DNA of 64,000 nucleotides from Streptomyces sp. NBC_01351 (GTDB taxonomy: Bacteria; Actinomycetota; Actinomycetes; Streptomycetales; Streptomycetaceae): positions 6,763,501-6,827,500 of the forward strand of contig NZ_CP108356.1 of assembly GCF_036237315.1 (NCBI RefSeq), in the 5' to 3' direction. Under the pieces are notes generated by a model that made no database searches, had not been told where the DNA came from, and saw nothing but the letters and a program-made list of their open reading frames with translations. Shown here in pieces: positions 1 through 9,266 of this stretch. Each line of letters opens with the position of its first letter. The first letter of the stretch is position 1. A program made the translations under genes and the position numbers.

Positions 1-106
1 TGACGTGACCGTCACCCGCGAGCGGGGCGGTCGCGGTGAAGAAGACCGGCTGTTCCTCGATGAACTTGCGCAGCCGGCCGTCTATTCGTTCGTGGAGTTT
101 TCCCAT
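1..106 (-). CDS. Pyridoxamine 5'-phosphate oxidase-related flavin protein (N-terminal 35 residues only)
   Basis: The ATG is the reverse complement of CAT at 104-106. The reading frame runs off the left edge of the window. The visible protein begins MGKLHERIDGRLRKFIEEQP and continues to VFFTATAPLAGDGHV, which matches the N-terminus of the small FMN-binding, pyridoxamine-phosphate-oxidase-like proteins common in actinomycetes. The catalytic and flavin-binding parts lie outside the window, so the function is a family guess. It starts 7 bases after the stop of the HEAT-repeat gene on the same strand, so the two probably share a transcript. Confidence 0.65.
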   Translation of the reverse strand, partial: MGKLHERIDGRLRKFIEEQPVFFTATAPLAGDGHV

Positions 107-113
107 GATCCGA

Positions 114-1541
114 TTATCGGGCCTGGCGGCAGGTGGGGGCCGGGCAGTTCCACTCCCCGAGACCCAGCCGGGTGAAGTGCAGACCCAGTTGGTACTCGTC
201 GAAGAGGTACGCGGACCGCTCCAGCAGCGCGCCCAGCTCGGCCGCCTCGGCCTGGCCCCCTCGATGGGTGTACTGCCAGTCCCATGCCCGTACGGTGCCC
301 TCCGCGAGCTCGCGCAGGCCGGCGTCCCGTACGTCCAGCAGGGCGACGGCGGCCCGCAGTGCGGCGATCCCGCCCTGGGCCCGCAACAGGTGGAAGGCGG
401 CCCGGCGGGTGTGCAGCGGCCGCTCGGCGGAGACGCGCTCCGTCAGCCAGTCGGCGGGCAGCGGCCCCGCCGTGGCGCGCAGACTCCGGGAGGCCTCGCG
501 GGCCACGGCCGCCGAGGGGTCGTCGAGCAGCGGACGCAGCAGCCGCTCGTCGTCCGCGTCCAGCAGGCGCAGCCCGGAGACGGCGGCGGCCCGCACGGCA
601 CCGGCCGGGTGCCCGAGCAGGGCGCGCAGCAGCGGCCCGTCCTCGCGGCGGGCGCACTCGGCGAAGCCGTACACCGCGTACCTGGTCACCCGGGCCGGGT
701 CCGTGACCAGCTCGCGGTAGTGGGTGTACGGGTCGCCGCCGTCCTGGCGGACCACCCAGCGGGCGCAGGCTCGGACCAGCCCAGAGCGGTCGGTGAGGTG
801 CTCCCCGGCCTCGGCGGCCCGGCCGGCCCGGCGCAGGGCGGTGACCCCGGCGGCGCGGCCCATCGGGATGTGCGCGCCGAGCAGGCTGTCGATCGCCTCG
901 TCGTCGGGCCCGTCGGCCGCCATGGCGGCGAGCGCGGCGTCCGCCCACAGCCGGCTCATCAGCGGATCCAGCTCGGCGGCGGCCAGCCGGGCGAGCTCCC
1001 GCACCCCGAACTCGCCGCTCTCCAGCGACAGCCGCGCGGCGAACCGCCGGGTCGGCAGGTCCGAGCTCGCGCGCAGCTCGGCCCGCAGCCGCTCGCCGCG
1101 CAGCGCCGCGGGCAGCAGCTCCAGGGCCCAGGCGCCGTGCTCGCGGCGGCCCAGCCGCAGCAGGAGCGGGGTCAGCCGGCGCACCGTGCCCGCGGGGTCG
1201 GCGTCCAGCGCCGCGCGCAGCACGCGCCGGGCCTGTTCCCGTACGGCCGGAACCCAGTCGGTACAGCGGATCGCGACGAGTTCGAGCACCGGATCCGGCC
1301 CGCGGAGCGCGCCTTCGCGGACGTAGCCGTCGGGATGGCACAGCGCCACCACGTCCGCGCCGTTGTATGCGGTCCCGTACCGGAAGCGCTGGATATCGCG
1401 TACCGCCTGGTCGAAGGCGATCCATGTGTCGGCCACGCCCTCGGGGAGCGGCACCGGGGTGTGACCCGGGTGCCCGCCGTCCATCAGGCGATCCGCGCTC
1501 GCGTGCCCCGCCCGTATCGCACGTTCCCGCCTCGCGCTCAT
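114..1541 (-). CDS. HEAT-repeat protein
   Basis: A 475-residue, leucine/alanine/arginine-rich protein without signal peptide or membrane segment. Helical repeats of about 30 residues recur along its length, for example LLRALLGHPAGAVRAAAVSG and LLRPLLDDPSAAVAREASRS at about residues 300-365. This is the HEAT/armadillo pattern of a protein-binding scaffold. The ATG at 1541 is preceded by a strong GAGGAGG ribosome site about 9 bases upstream. It diverges from argG and lies directly upstream of the flavin-type oxidase gene. No catalytic motif is seen. The fold is clear but the partner and role are unknown. Confidence 0.75.
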   Translation of the reverse strand: MSARRERAIRAGHASADRLMDGGHPGHTPVPLPEGVADTWIAFDQAVRDIQRFRYGTAYNGADVVALCHPDGYVREGALRGPDPVLELVAIRCTDWVPAVREQARRVLRAALDADPAGTVRRLTPLLLRLGRREHGAWALELLPAALRGERLRAELRASSDLPTRRFAARLSLESGEFGVRELARLAAAELDPLMSRLWADAALAAMAADGPDDEAIDSLLGAHIPMGRAAGVTALRRAGRAAEAGEHLTDRSGLVRACARWVVRQDGGDPYTHYRELVTDPARVTRYAVYGFAECARREDGPLLRALLGHPAGAVRAAAVSGLRLLDADDERLLRPLLDDPSAAVAREASRSLRATAGPLPADWLTERVSAERPLHTRRAAFHLLRAQGGIAALRAAVALLDVRDAGLRELAEGTVRAWDWQYTHRGGQAEAAELGALLERSAYLFDEYQLGLHFTRLGLGEWNCPAPTCRQAR

Positions 1542-1644
1542 GCGGCCGCCTCCTCCTCTTGTCCCTTCCGTGGAGTCTAGGCAACGGAGCGGCCCTCACG
1601 TCTCCGATATACCCGCTGGTCAGGGAGGGGGCGGCGAAGCTCGA

Positions 1645-1678
1645 TTGACGAAACATACGGAGTAGTGCATAGTTATGC
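1645..1678 (+). promoter_or_regulatory. Candidate argG promoter with overlapping ARG-box-like palindrome
   Basis: A TTGACG (1645-1650) is followed 17 bases later by CATAGT (1668-1673), a plausible vegetative promoter. A perfect 5-bp inverted repeat GCATA-GT-TATGC (1667-1678) overlaps the -10 element. ArgR sites in streptomycetes use TGCATA-type half-sites, so arginine-dependent ArgR repression of argG is a reasonable inference. Only one clear palindrome is visible, so the assignment is tentative. Confidence 0.45.
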
Positions 1679-1709
1679 CTGTTGTTGGATGCACCGTAAG
1701 GAGAAACCC

Positions 1710-2903
1710 GTGACCGAGCGCGTCGTACTCGCCTACTCGGGCGGTCTTGACACCTCCGTCGCCATCGGCTGGATCGCCGAGGAGACGGGCGCCGAGGTCA
1801 TCGCCGTCGCGGTGGACGTCGGCCAGGGTGGCGAGGACCTGGACGTCATCCGCAAGCGGGCACTCGCCTGCGGCGCGGTCGAGGCCGAGGTCGCGGACGC
1901 CAAGGACGAGTTCGCCGACGAGTACTGCCTCCCGGCGATCAAGGCGAACGCCCTCTACATGGACCGCTACCCGCTGGTCTCGGCCCTCTCCCGGCCGGCC
2001 ATCGTCAAGCACCTGGTCGCCGCCGCCAACAAGCACGGCGCCTCGATCGTCGCCCACGGCTGCACCGGCAAGGGCAACGACCAGGTCCGCTTCGAGGCCG
2101 GCATCCAGGCCCTCGGCCCCCACCTCACGTGCATCGCCCCGGTCCGCGACTACGCGATGACCCGCGACAAGGCCATCGCCTTCGCCGAGAAGGCCGACCT
2201 GCCGATCGCGACCACCAAGAAGTCCCCGTACTCCATCGACCAGAACGTCTTCGGGCGCGCCGTCGAGACGGGCTTCCTGGAGGACATCTGGAACGCCCCG
2301 ATCGAGGACATCTACGAGTACACCGCGAACCCGGCCACCCCGCGCGAGGCCGACGAGGTCGTCATCTCCTTCAAGGAGGGCGTCCCGGTCGCCATCGACG
2401 GCAAGCCGGTCACCGTGCTCCAGGCCATCCAGCAGCTCAACGAGCGCGCCGGCGCCCAGGGCATCGGCCGGATCGACATGGTCGAGGACCGCCTCGTCGG
2501 CATCAAGTCCCGCGAGGTGTACGAGGCCCCGGGCGCGATCGCGCTGATCGCCGCCCACTCCGAGCTGGAGAGCGTCACCGTCGAGCGCGAGCTGGCCCGC
2601 TACAAGCGGCAGGTCGAGCAGCGGTGGAGCGAGCTCGTCTACGACGGCCTGTGGTTCTCCCCGCTCAAGCGCGCGCTGGACGGCTTCATCAACGAGGCCA
2701 ACCAGCACGTCACCGGTGACATCCGGATGACCCTGCACGGCGGTCGCGCCGTGGTCACCGGCCGCAGGTCCGAGGAGTCGCTGTACGACTTCAACCTGGC
2801 GACCTACGACTCGGGCGACACCTTCGACCAGTCGAAGGCCCAGGGGTTCATCGACATCTTCGCCCTCTCCGCGAAGATCGCCGCGCGTCGCGACCTCGCC
2901 TGA
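1710..2903 (+). CDS. argG: Argininosuccinate synthase
   Basis: Joins citrulline and aspartate, using ATP, to form argininosuccinate in the penultimate step of arginine synthesis (cytoplasm). The 397-residue protein opens with [20 protein letters not shown], containing the SGGLDTS PP-loop pyrophosphatase motif. Further family blocks include [13 protein letters not shown] near residue 117 and the C-terminal [16 protein letters not shown] region. I chose the GTG at 1710 because an AAGGAG ribosome site sits 7 bases upstream and family members begin here. Two in-frame starts further upstream (1665 GTG, 1689 ATG) would add non-conserved residues. argH follows 111 bases downstream. Confidence 0.97.
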   Translation: MTERVVLAYSGGLDTSVAIGWIAEETGAEVIAVAVDVGQGGEDLDVIRKRALACGAVEAEVADAKDEFADEYCLPAIKANALYMDRYPLVSALSRPAIVKHLVAAANKHGASIVAHGCTGKGNDQVRFEAGIQALGPHLTCIAPVRDYAMTRDKAIAFAEKADLPIATTKKSPYSIDQNVFGRAVETGFLEDIWNAPIEDIYEYTANPATPREADEVVISFKEGVPVAIDGKPVTVLQAIQQLNERAGAQGIGRIDMVEDRLVGIKSREVYEAPGAIALIAAHSELESVTVERELARYKRQVEQRWSELVYDGLWFSPLKRALDGFINEANQHVTGDIRMTLHGGRAVVTGRRSEESLYDFNLATYDSGDTFDQSKAQGFIDIFALSAKIAARRDLA

Positions 2904-2925
2904 GCCACCCGCCGTACCCGGAGCA

Positions 2926-2953
2926 CCTCCCCGTTACCTCCGCGGCGGGGAGG
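2926..2953 (+). terminator. Hairpin between argG and argH
   Basis: An 8-bp perfect stem, CCTCCCCG (2926-2933) with CGGGGAGG (2946-2953), encloses a 12-base loop. No U-run follows. It could be an attenuator or a partial terminator separating argG from argH. Confidence 0.45.
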
Positions 2954-3002
2954 CGGTTCCACATCCAAAGCCTTACAGGCAGTCAGAGCAATGCAGTCTT
3001 GA

Positions 3003-4442
<1,440 letters not shown>

Positions 4443-4453
4443 CGGCACCACCC

Positions 4454-4496
4454 CCGAAGGGGCGGCCGGGCGTACGCGCCCCGGCCGCCCCTTCGG
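4454..4496. terminator. Strong stem-loop after argH
   Basis: A 17-bp perfect inverted repeat, CCGAAGGGGCGGCCGGG paired with CCCGGCCGCCCCTTCGG, begins 12 bases after the argH stop. There is no U-tract. This is the usual form of actinomycete terminators and probably isolates argH from the beta-lactamase gene. Confidence 0.8.
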
Positions 4497-4588
4497 CATG
4501 CGCCGGGCTCTCCCGTCCCACGGGAACCATCAACCCCGGCAGTAGCGTGGTGGACGGTGACCTGATCACGGGATACGAGGAGACGATC

Positions 4589-5515
4589 GTGGACATCTCA
4601 CAAGCCGGCCCGTCCCGGCGCGCGTTACTGGCACTCGGCACGGGGACCGTACTGTTCACCGGCCTGGCCACGGCCGCCGGCGGCCGGGCACACGCCGAGG
4701 AACCCGGGGCAGCGGTGACCCGGCGGCTGCGGGACCTGGAGCGGGAGCACTCCGCCCGGCTGGGCGTGTTCGCCCGCCACATGTGCACGGGCCGGACGGT
4801 GGTGTACCGCGCGGACGAGCGGTTCCCGATCTGTTCGGTCTTCAAGGGGCTGGCCGCCGCGGCCGTGCTGCGGGACCTCGACGAGGACGGCGAGTTCCTC
4901 GCCAAGCGGATCCGGTACACGCAGGAGTACGTCGAGAAGTCGGGGTACGGCCCGGAAACCGGCAAGCCCGCGAACGTGGCCAACGGCATGACGGTCGAGG
5001 CCCTGTGCTCCGCCTCCGTCAGCGCGAGCGACAACGCCGCGGCCAACCTGCTCCTCGAGGAACTGGGCGGCCCCACGGCGATCACCCGGTTCAGCCGCTC
5101 GCTCGGCGACCGGATCACCCGGCTGGACCGCTACGAACCCGAACTGAACTCGGCGGAACCGGGGCGGGTGACCGACACCACCAGCCCCCGGGCCATCGGG
5201 AAGACCTACGCGCGCCTGCTCCTCGGCGACGCGCTGCCCTCCCGGGACCGCGGGCTGCTGACCGACTGGCTGATCGCGAACACGACGAACACCGAGCGGT
5301 TCAAGGCCGGGCTCCCGGCGGACTGGCTCCTGGCGGACAAGACCGGTGGCGGGCACGAGTACGGGGTGGCCAATGACGTGGGTGTGGTGTGGCCGCCGGA
5401 CGGCACCCCGATCGTGATGGCGGTCCTGACGACCAAGCCGGGCTCGCCGACCGGCCCCCGGGACAGCGCGCTGGTCGCGAAGACCGCCCGGCTGCTGGCC
5501 TCGGCCCTCACCTGA
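4589..5515 (+). CDS. bla: Class A beta-lactamase (secreted serine hydrolase)
   Basis: Hydrolyses beta-lactam rings through an acyl-serine intermediate. The 308-residue precursor has a twin-arginine-type signal (PSRRALLALG followed by a hydrophobic stretch and AHA), so Tat export is likely. All class A motifs are present: SVFK (Ser70-x-x-Lys), SDN (130 loop), EPELN (Glu166 omega loop) and KTG (234-236). The GTG at 4589 follows a GAGGAG at 4578-4583. A TAGCGT -10-like hexamer near 4543 may be its promoter. No blaI/blaR-type regulator adjoins it. It ends 3 bases before the convergent HAD fragment. Confidence 0.93.
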   Translation: MDISQAGPSRRALLALGTGTVLFTGLATAAGGRAHAEEPGAAVTRRLRDLEREHSARLGVFARHMCTGRTVVYRADERFPICSVFKGLAAAAVLRDLDEDGEFLAKRIRYTQEYVEKSGYGPETGKPANVANGMTVEALCSASVSASDNAAANLLLEELGGPTAITRFSRSLGDRITRLDRYEPELNSAEPGRVTDTTSPRAIGKTYARLLLGDALPSRDRGLLTDWLIANTTNTERFKAGLPADWLLADKTGGGHEYGVANDVGVVWPPDGTPIVMAVLTTKPGSPTGPRDSALVAKTARLLASALT

Positions 5516-5518
5516 TCC

Positions 5519-5996
5519 TCACGCCGCCCAGTCGCGCAGCGCGTCGAAGTCGGGCCGGGTCAGTCCGATCCGCTCGTCGATCCGCATGAGCAGGGTCCGT
5601 GCCGGGTGACGCTGGTCGACGTACTCGCGGTCCATGCCCGTGATGTCGTCGTCGATCCACGCGAACGGCCGGGCGCCCGCGTACTCCAGGACGTACTGGG
5701 TCTTCCAGAACGTGCCGCGCGGCGCCCGGCCGTGCATCACCGGCCAGTCGATGTAGGGGAGCCTCGGCAGGCCCAGGTGCGGCCCTATCCAGTCGTTCGC
5801 CTCGTCCTTCCACGTCGTGGCCCAGACGAGTTCGTACGCGTCCGCGAGCGCGAGCAGCTCCGCGCCGTGGGCGTGATTCAGCCAGACCCGCAGGGGCTTC
5901 GCGCTCTCGGCACCGGTCCAGCCCGTCGGACGCATCCGGTGGGTGGTGTAGCCCTCGGGGCGGCGCTGCGGCTTGGCCGCGTAGGGGTTCAGCGGT
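5519..5996 (-). pseudogene. HAD-type hydrolase, 3' part, cut off from its start by an insertion
   Basis: This fragment encodes LNPYAAKPQRRPEGYTTHRM through to the natural end DFDALRDWAA, about 158 residues. It resembles the small HAD proteins of the 'Swiss Army Knife RNA repair' group. The nucleophile-bearing N-terminus is missing here and lies 8.1 kb away at 14134-14171. The open frame continues 194 bases into the insertion, giving the foreign N-terminus MKVPRADVDR. Joining 14171-14134 to 5990-5519 restores a continuous 170-codon frame. The second acidic cluster, FAWIDDD, is intact. Unless the element excises, the product should be inactive. Confidence 0.9.
5991..5996. repeat. Left core copy of the element, AGCGGT
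   Basis: The HAD gene sequence (minus strand GAACCCCTACGCG) ends exactly here. The hexamer matches the right-end copy, so it is either the crossover core or a 6-bp duplication. Just inside, ACGTCCG (6015-6021) pairs with CGGACGT (6033-6039) and may be part of the recombinase-binding end. Confidence 0.8.
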
Positions 5997-6164
5997 CTTA
6001 TATGGGCATGAGACACGTCCGACCGATTCTCGCGGACGTTGAATGCATGGGTAGAGACCTGGACGGCGCCGGTCTGTGGGAAGTTGTCGTCGGAGCCGGG
6101 ATGCTCGGTCGGAGGCCGTCGGTGTTTCGTCTTGCAGCTCGCCTTCACATGCTGGCGCCGCCTG

Positions 6165-6629
6165 TCAACGTCGGCCCGAGGAACCTTCACCCTCCCGCAG
6201 TAGCCACTCCCTCACCGTCGGGACGCTGTCCAGGAGCTGACTGACCTGCATGCCTTCTTCGCGCGAGGTCACTCTCAACAGCGGGGTGAAGTCGTCGGGA
6301 AGCAGGTCCAGCAGGCTCATCACGCGATCTCCCGAACGTAGCGTGATCAACAGCTCGCACCGGAGCTGACGCGGGATGCCCGGGCGATGGGACAAGCTGT
6401 TCCACAGGGCTGGCCACAGGTAGTGGGTTCCATCGGGCGCCGCATTCGCTCGTACCCACGCCGGGTCCAACCGCTGGTTAAGGCTGAGTTCACACGCGCG
6501 CTCCTCCAGCCTGAGCAGCGAGGCCGTATCGATGACCTTCACCTCACGAGGCAGCGGCTGATCCGAGTCCATCGCCCCATGCTGCCCGACAGCACCCCAT
6601 AGCGGGCAGCCGACCCCGGTGAAGCTCAT
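6165..6629 (-). CDS. Unrecognised fifth gene of the recombinase operon
   Basis: A 154-residue protein of unknown function. Its ATG overlaps the stop of the TnpC-like gene as ATGA (6626-6629), so it is translationally coupled and part of the recombinase operon. An internal ATG (MDSDQPLPREVK, about residue 20) is an alternative start. Visible features are a mixed alpha/beta-looking acidic protein with LRLEERACEL, RQLRCELLITLRSGDRVMSL and an Arg/Ser-rich tail. There is no signal peptide, no membrane segment and no cysteine cluster. Its position suggests an accessory or regulatory role in transposition. I do not recognise the family. Confidence 0.7.
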   Translation of the reverse strand: MSFTGVGCPLWGAVGQHGAMDSDQPLPREVKVIDTASLLRLEERACELSLNQRLDPAWVRANAAPDGTHYLWPALWNSLSHRPGIPRQLRCELLITLRSGDRVMSLLDLLPDDFTPLLRVTSREEGMQVSQLLDSVPTVREWLLREGEGSSGRR

Positions 6630-7111
6630 TCCGTTAGGAGTTCTTCGGTCGATGGCGATGTGTTCCCTACCGCCCCGTGATGGGTGCGCGCCCGTGCCGG
6701 AAGCGTGCGGACGTTCCCACCGCCTTGGAGGGCTGCTCGGAGGCGCTGGATCTCGTCGTGCTGCTCGACGAGCCGGGACAGCGCCAGCATCTTGAACTCG
6801 GACGCTTCGGACGCCTCCTGCTTCATTCGGGAGAGCCGCCCCTTCAAGGCGGCTACCTCGGCTTTGAGGCGGTCAATCTGGGCGAGGCGGGGATCTGGCT
6901 CGCCGGTGACCTCTCGGGCCCTGCCAAGCCGGCTCTCGAACTCCTGCTTGATGTGGGGGTAGGTGCGGTACAGCGTCGCCCGGGGGACAGCCGCGAGGAT
7001 GCTGAGGGACTGGATGTCGCACCGCAGGCCCTCGGGGACGTCCCCGGCCATGAGCTGATCCATGGCGGCTTTCAAACGACTCTCAGCGTTGGCGTGGCGG
7101 TCACTGGGCAC
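6626..7111 (-). CDS. TnpC-like transposition accessory protein (DUF6262 type)
   Basis: A 161-residue protein. The N-terminal half, LSILAAVPRATLYRTYPHIK, reads like a helix-turn-helix. The second half, about residues 75-135, is a predicted coiled coil (IDRLKAEVAALKGRLSRM and LVEQHDEIQRLRAAL). This layout matches the small TnpC proteins that accompany Tn554-type tyrosine recombinases and help set element orientation. The GTG at 7111 overlaps the stop of the third recombinase gene by 11 bases (GTGCCCAGTGA), so translation is coupled. It is coupled again to the next gene by ATGA. Confidence 0.78.
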   Translation of the reverse strand: MPSDRHANAESRLKAAMDQLMAGDVPEGLRCDIQSLSILAAVPRATLYRTYPHIKQEFESRLGRAREVTGEPDPRLAQIDRLKAEVAALKGRLSRMKQEASEASEFKMLALSRLVEQHDEIQRLRAALQGGGNVRTLPARARTHHGAVGNTSPSTEELLTE

Positions 7112-9266
7112 TGGATGCCTCCTCGGTGGCTGCGGCGGCGTCGATGGATTCCACGATCCGCATGGATCGCTCGTAGGTCTGCTGGGCGCGTTGACGCTCC
7201 GGCGCCGACAGCCGGGGATTGCCAAGGAACACAGCCCGGGTGTTCTCGGCGTGGTCGGCCCACGCCTGCCGGTGCTGGGAGTGATGGGTGGCTTGGGGGC
7301 AGCGAGCGGAGTCGCACATGCCGAGCAGAGGCTCGCTGGCATTCGGAGTGCCGGCCAAGGCGAGGCACAAGGCCTTGGCGGGGTCGGTGAACCAGCAGTA
7401 GTTCGCCACGCCGATGTGAAGGGTCTTTGCCTTGCTCTTGAGGAGCTTCTCCACGCGACGGTCGTCGGCGACGGTGGCGGGGCCAGGGTCGTGTCCGGCG
7501 AGGGAGCGGTCGACGCTCTGGAAAGCGGCGACCAGGTCGCGTGCACCTCGGCCCGAGGGGAGGACGCCTTGCTGGTAGTCGTGGTAGGCGGCAACCGTGA
7601 GCCGCGTGTGTTCGAGCTCCTCTTCGGCCTGGACCTCGGCGAGGAACGCGGCCTGGTGGCCGCCCGGCCGGGCCGTGTAGCCCTCGGTAGTGGCCACCGA
7701 GACGTGCTTCAAGTGCCACTTTGTGGCCAGGAGGCCGTGGGGACGTTGGGCGATGGACAGAGCGAGGGTACGACGCAGGGCCCGCGGGTGGACCGGTCCA
7801 TCCGGGATCGGGGTGAGGCCGAGACGCTGTCCGAGGGGACCGTTGATCCAGTCCCGGAGCGCGGTGTACCGGTTGGCGGAATTGTTGGCGACGGGGAAGA
7901 TCAGGTCCCCGAGGTCCGTGCCGCCAAGGGCTTCGGCGGCTCCTACAGCGCGGTGTACATCCTCGATGACCACCCATGAGTCGGGCACTCCGCCGAACTT
8001 CTCACCTTTGACGCGGCGGGAGTCCAGCCAGTGACGGGAGCCGTAGGCGCGGTCTTCGCTGCGGTGGCAGCCATGGGTGAGTTCGGCCAGCTCTGAGGTC
8101 CGCATGCCAGACAGCGCCGAGGTGAGGTAGTAGGCAGCGGAAGTGACGGCGAACACCATGCTGTCCAGGGCGAAGTGATTCATAGGGAGGGCCCAGGGGA
8201 CGGGCTCTTCATCATCGGCGCGTGGCACCGCCGCTGCGTCACGGCACCACGCGTTCTCGGTGCCACAGGCAGCGACCCATGCCGCCAACTGAGGCCTGAG
8301 CCGCTCCAGATCCCGTTGGGTGGAGGAGAGCGCAAGGAAGTCCTTGGTGAAGGACGTGTGGGCGAGCGTGAGGAGGGGATCACCGATGTCCCAACCCGAG
8401 TTGAGTCTGCGGGCGATGCCGGAGGGGGCAGCACGAGGTGCCGGGATTCCGGCTGCGATACGCCGCTCGATCTCGGCGATGACGAGCGGGTGGTGTTCGA
8501 CGCGGAGCGACGATCGGATGCCGCCCCGGCGGACCATGGTCTGCCGGGCGTGAGTGGCTTCCCTGACGAGATGGGGGCTGATCGTGTCGACGAGGTAAGA
8601 GGCGCCGGCGAGGAGCGGCCGCAGGATGTCGTCTGGGACGGCGGGGGTCTGGTTGGTGGCGGGACGCTGGTATCCAGCGACCTGGGCGGCGGTGCGGTCG
8701 CCCCATGGGCGGAAGCCAGTCGGGTAGGCGTCGGGCAGTAGCGGTGCGTATGCGGCCAGGGCCTGCGTGGTCAGAACGAATCCTGCGATGGTGCCGGGGG
8801 TGACCGGCTGGTTGGGGTCGGTGCGGCTGACGGAGACAACGGGCAGGTAGGCGTCACAGTGCTGCTGGTGGATCTGTCGGAGGCCGGTGAGTCCCGCCTC
8901 AGTGAGGTGGTTGAACCAGGCTGTGAGGCGGACGAGTTCGTGTCGGAGCGTTTGCAGGGCGAGAGGGGAGCGGTATGCCTGTGGGAGTACAGCAACGGAC
9001 GGGTGGGTGGGCACAAGGCGGGCCATCAAGTAGGTGCGCGCGACCGCTCGCCAGGTCGGGTTGGTGACCTGGGTGAAGTCCAGGATCTGCTCGCTGCGGG
9101 GCCAGGACGCTGGGGCGTCGGCGACGCAGGTCAGGTCCCAGATGTCCTGGTCGAAGTGGGGGCGGCGAGTACCGGGCCGAGTGCGGTACCCAGCAGTCTG
9201 GAGGATGTCCAAGCCGGTGAAGGGACTGTGACCGGCGCCGGCGGTCAGAGCGTCGGATCTGGTCAC
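7101..9266 (-). CDS. Tyrosine recombinase, third of the trio (721 aa)
   Basis: Cuts and rejoins DNA through a phosphotyrosine. All catalytic positions are visible: Arg in ALSGMRTSELAEL, Lys in RVKGEKFG, HxxR in HPRALRR, and the C-terminal HLKHVSVATTEGY with the His and Tyr nucleophile. The long N-terminal part (about 400 residues) carries the DNA-binding region. The C-terminal extension has a Cys/His cluster (MCDSARCPQATHH) that may be a zinc finger. The GTG at 9266 overlaps the preceding recombinase stop as GTGA. Confidence 0.88.
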   Translation of the reverse strand: MTRSDALTAGAGHSPFTGLDILQTAGYRTRPGTRRPHFDQDIWDLTCVADAPASWPRSEQILDFTQVTNPTWRAVARTYLMARLVPTHPSVAVLPQAYRSPLALQTLRHELVRLTAWFNHLTEAGLTGLRQIHQQHCDAYLPVVSVSRTDPNQPVTPGTIAGFVLTTQALAAYAPLLPDAYPTGFRPWGDRTAAQVAGYQRPATNQTPAVPDDILRPLLAGASYLVDTISPHLVREATHARQTMVRRGGIRSSLRVEHHPLVIAEIERRIAAGIPAPRAAPSGIARRLNSGWDIGDPLLTLAHTSFTKDFLALSSTQRDLERLRPQLAAWVAACGTENAWCRDAAAVPRADDEEPVPWALPMNHFALDSMVFAVTSAAYYLTSALSGMRTSELAELTHGCHRSEDRAYGSRHWLDSRRVKGEKFGGVPDSWVVIEDVHRAVGAAEALGGTDLGDLIFPVANNSANRYTALRDWINGPLGQRLGLTPIPDGPVHPRALRRTLALSIAQRPHGLLATKWHLKHVSVATTEGYTARPGGHQAAFLAEVQAEEELEHTRLTVAAYHDYQQGVLPSGRGARDLVAAFQSVDRSLAGHDPGPATVADDRRVEKLLKSKAKTLHIGVANYCWFTDPAKALCLALAGTPNASEPLLGMCDSARCPQATHHSQHRQAWADHAENTRAVFLGNPRLSAPERQRAQQTYERSMRIVESIDAAAATEEASSAQ

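Noticed and set aside
4589..5515. Beta-lactamase as cargo of the neighbouring element
   Set aside because: It lies outside the AGCGGT boundary, has host-like codon use and is separated from the insertion by the 3' HAD fragment.
5519..6190. A complete 223-residue HAD gene starting inside the element
   Set aside because: The first 64 residues are foreign and lack the DVDG nucleophile. The true start is at 14171 and the frame is split by the insertion.
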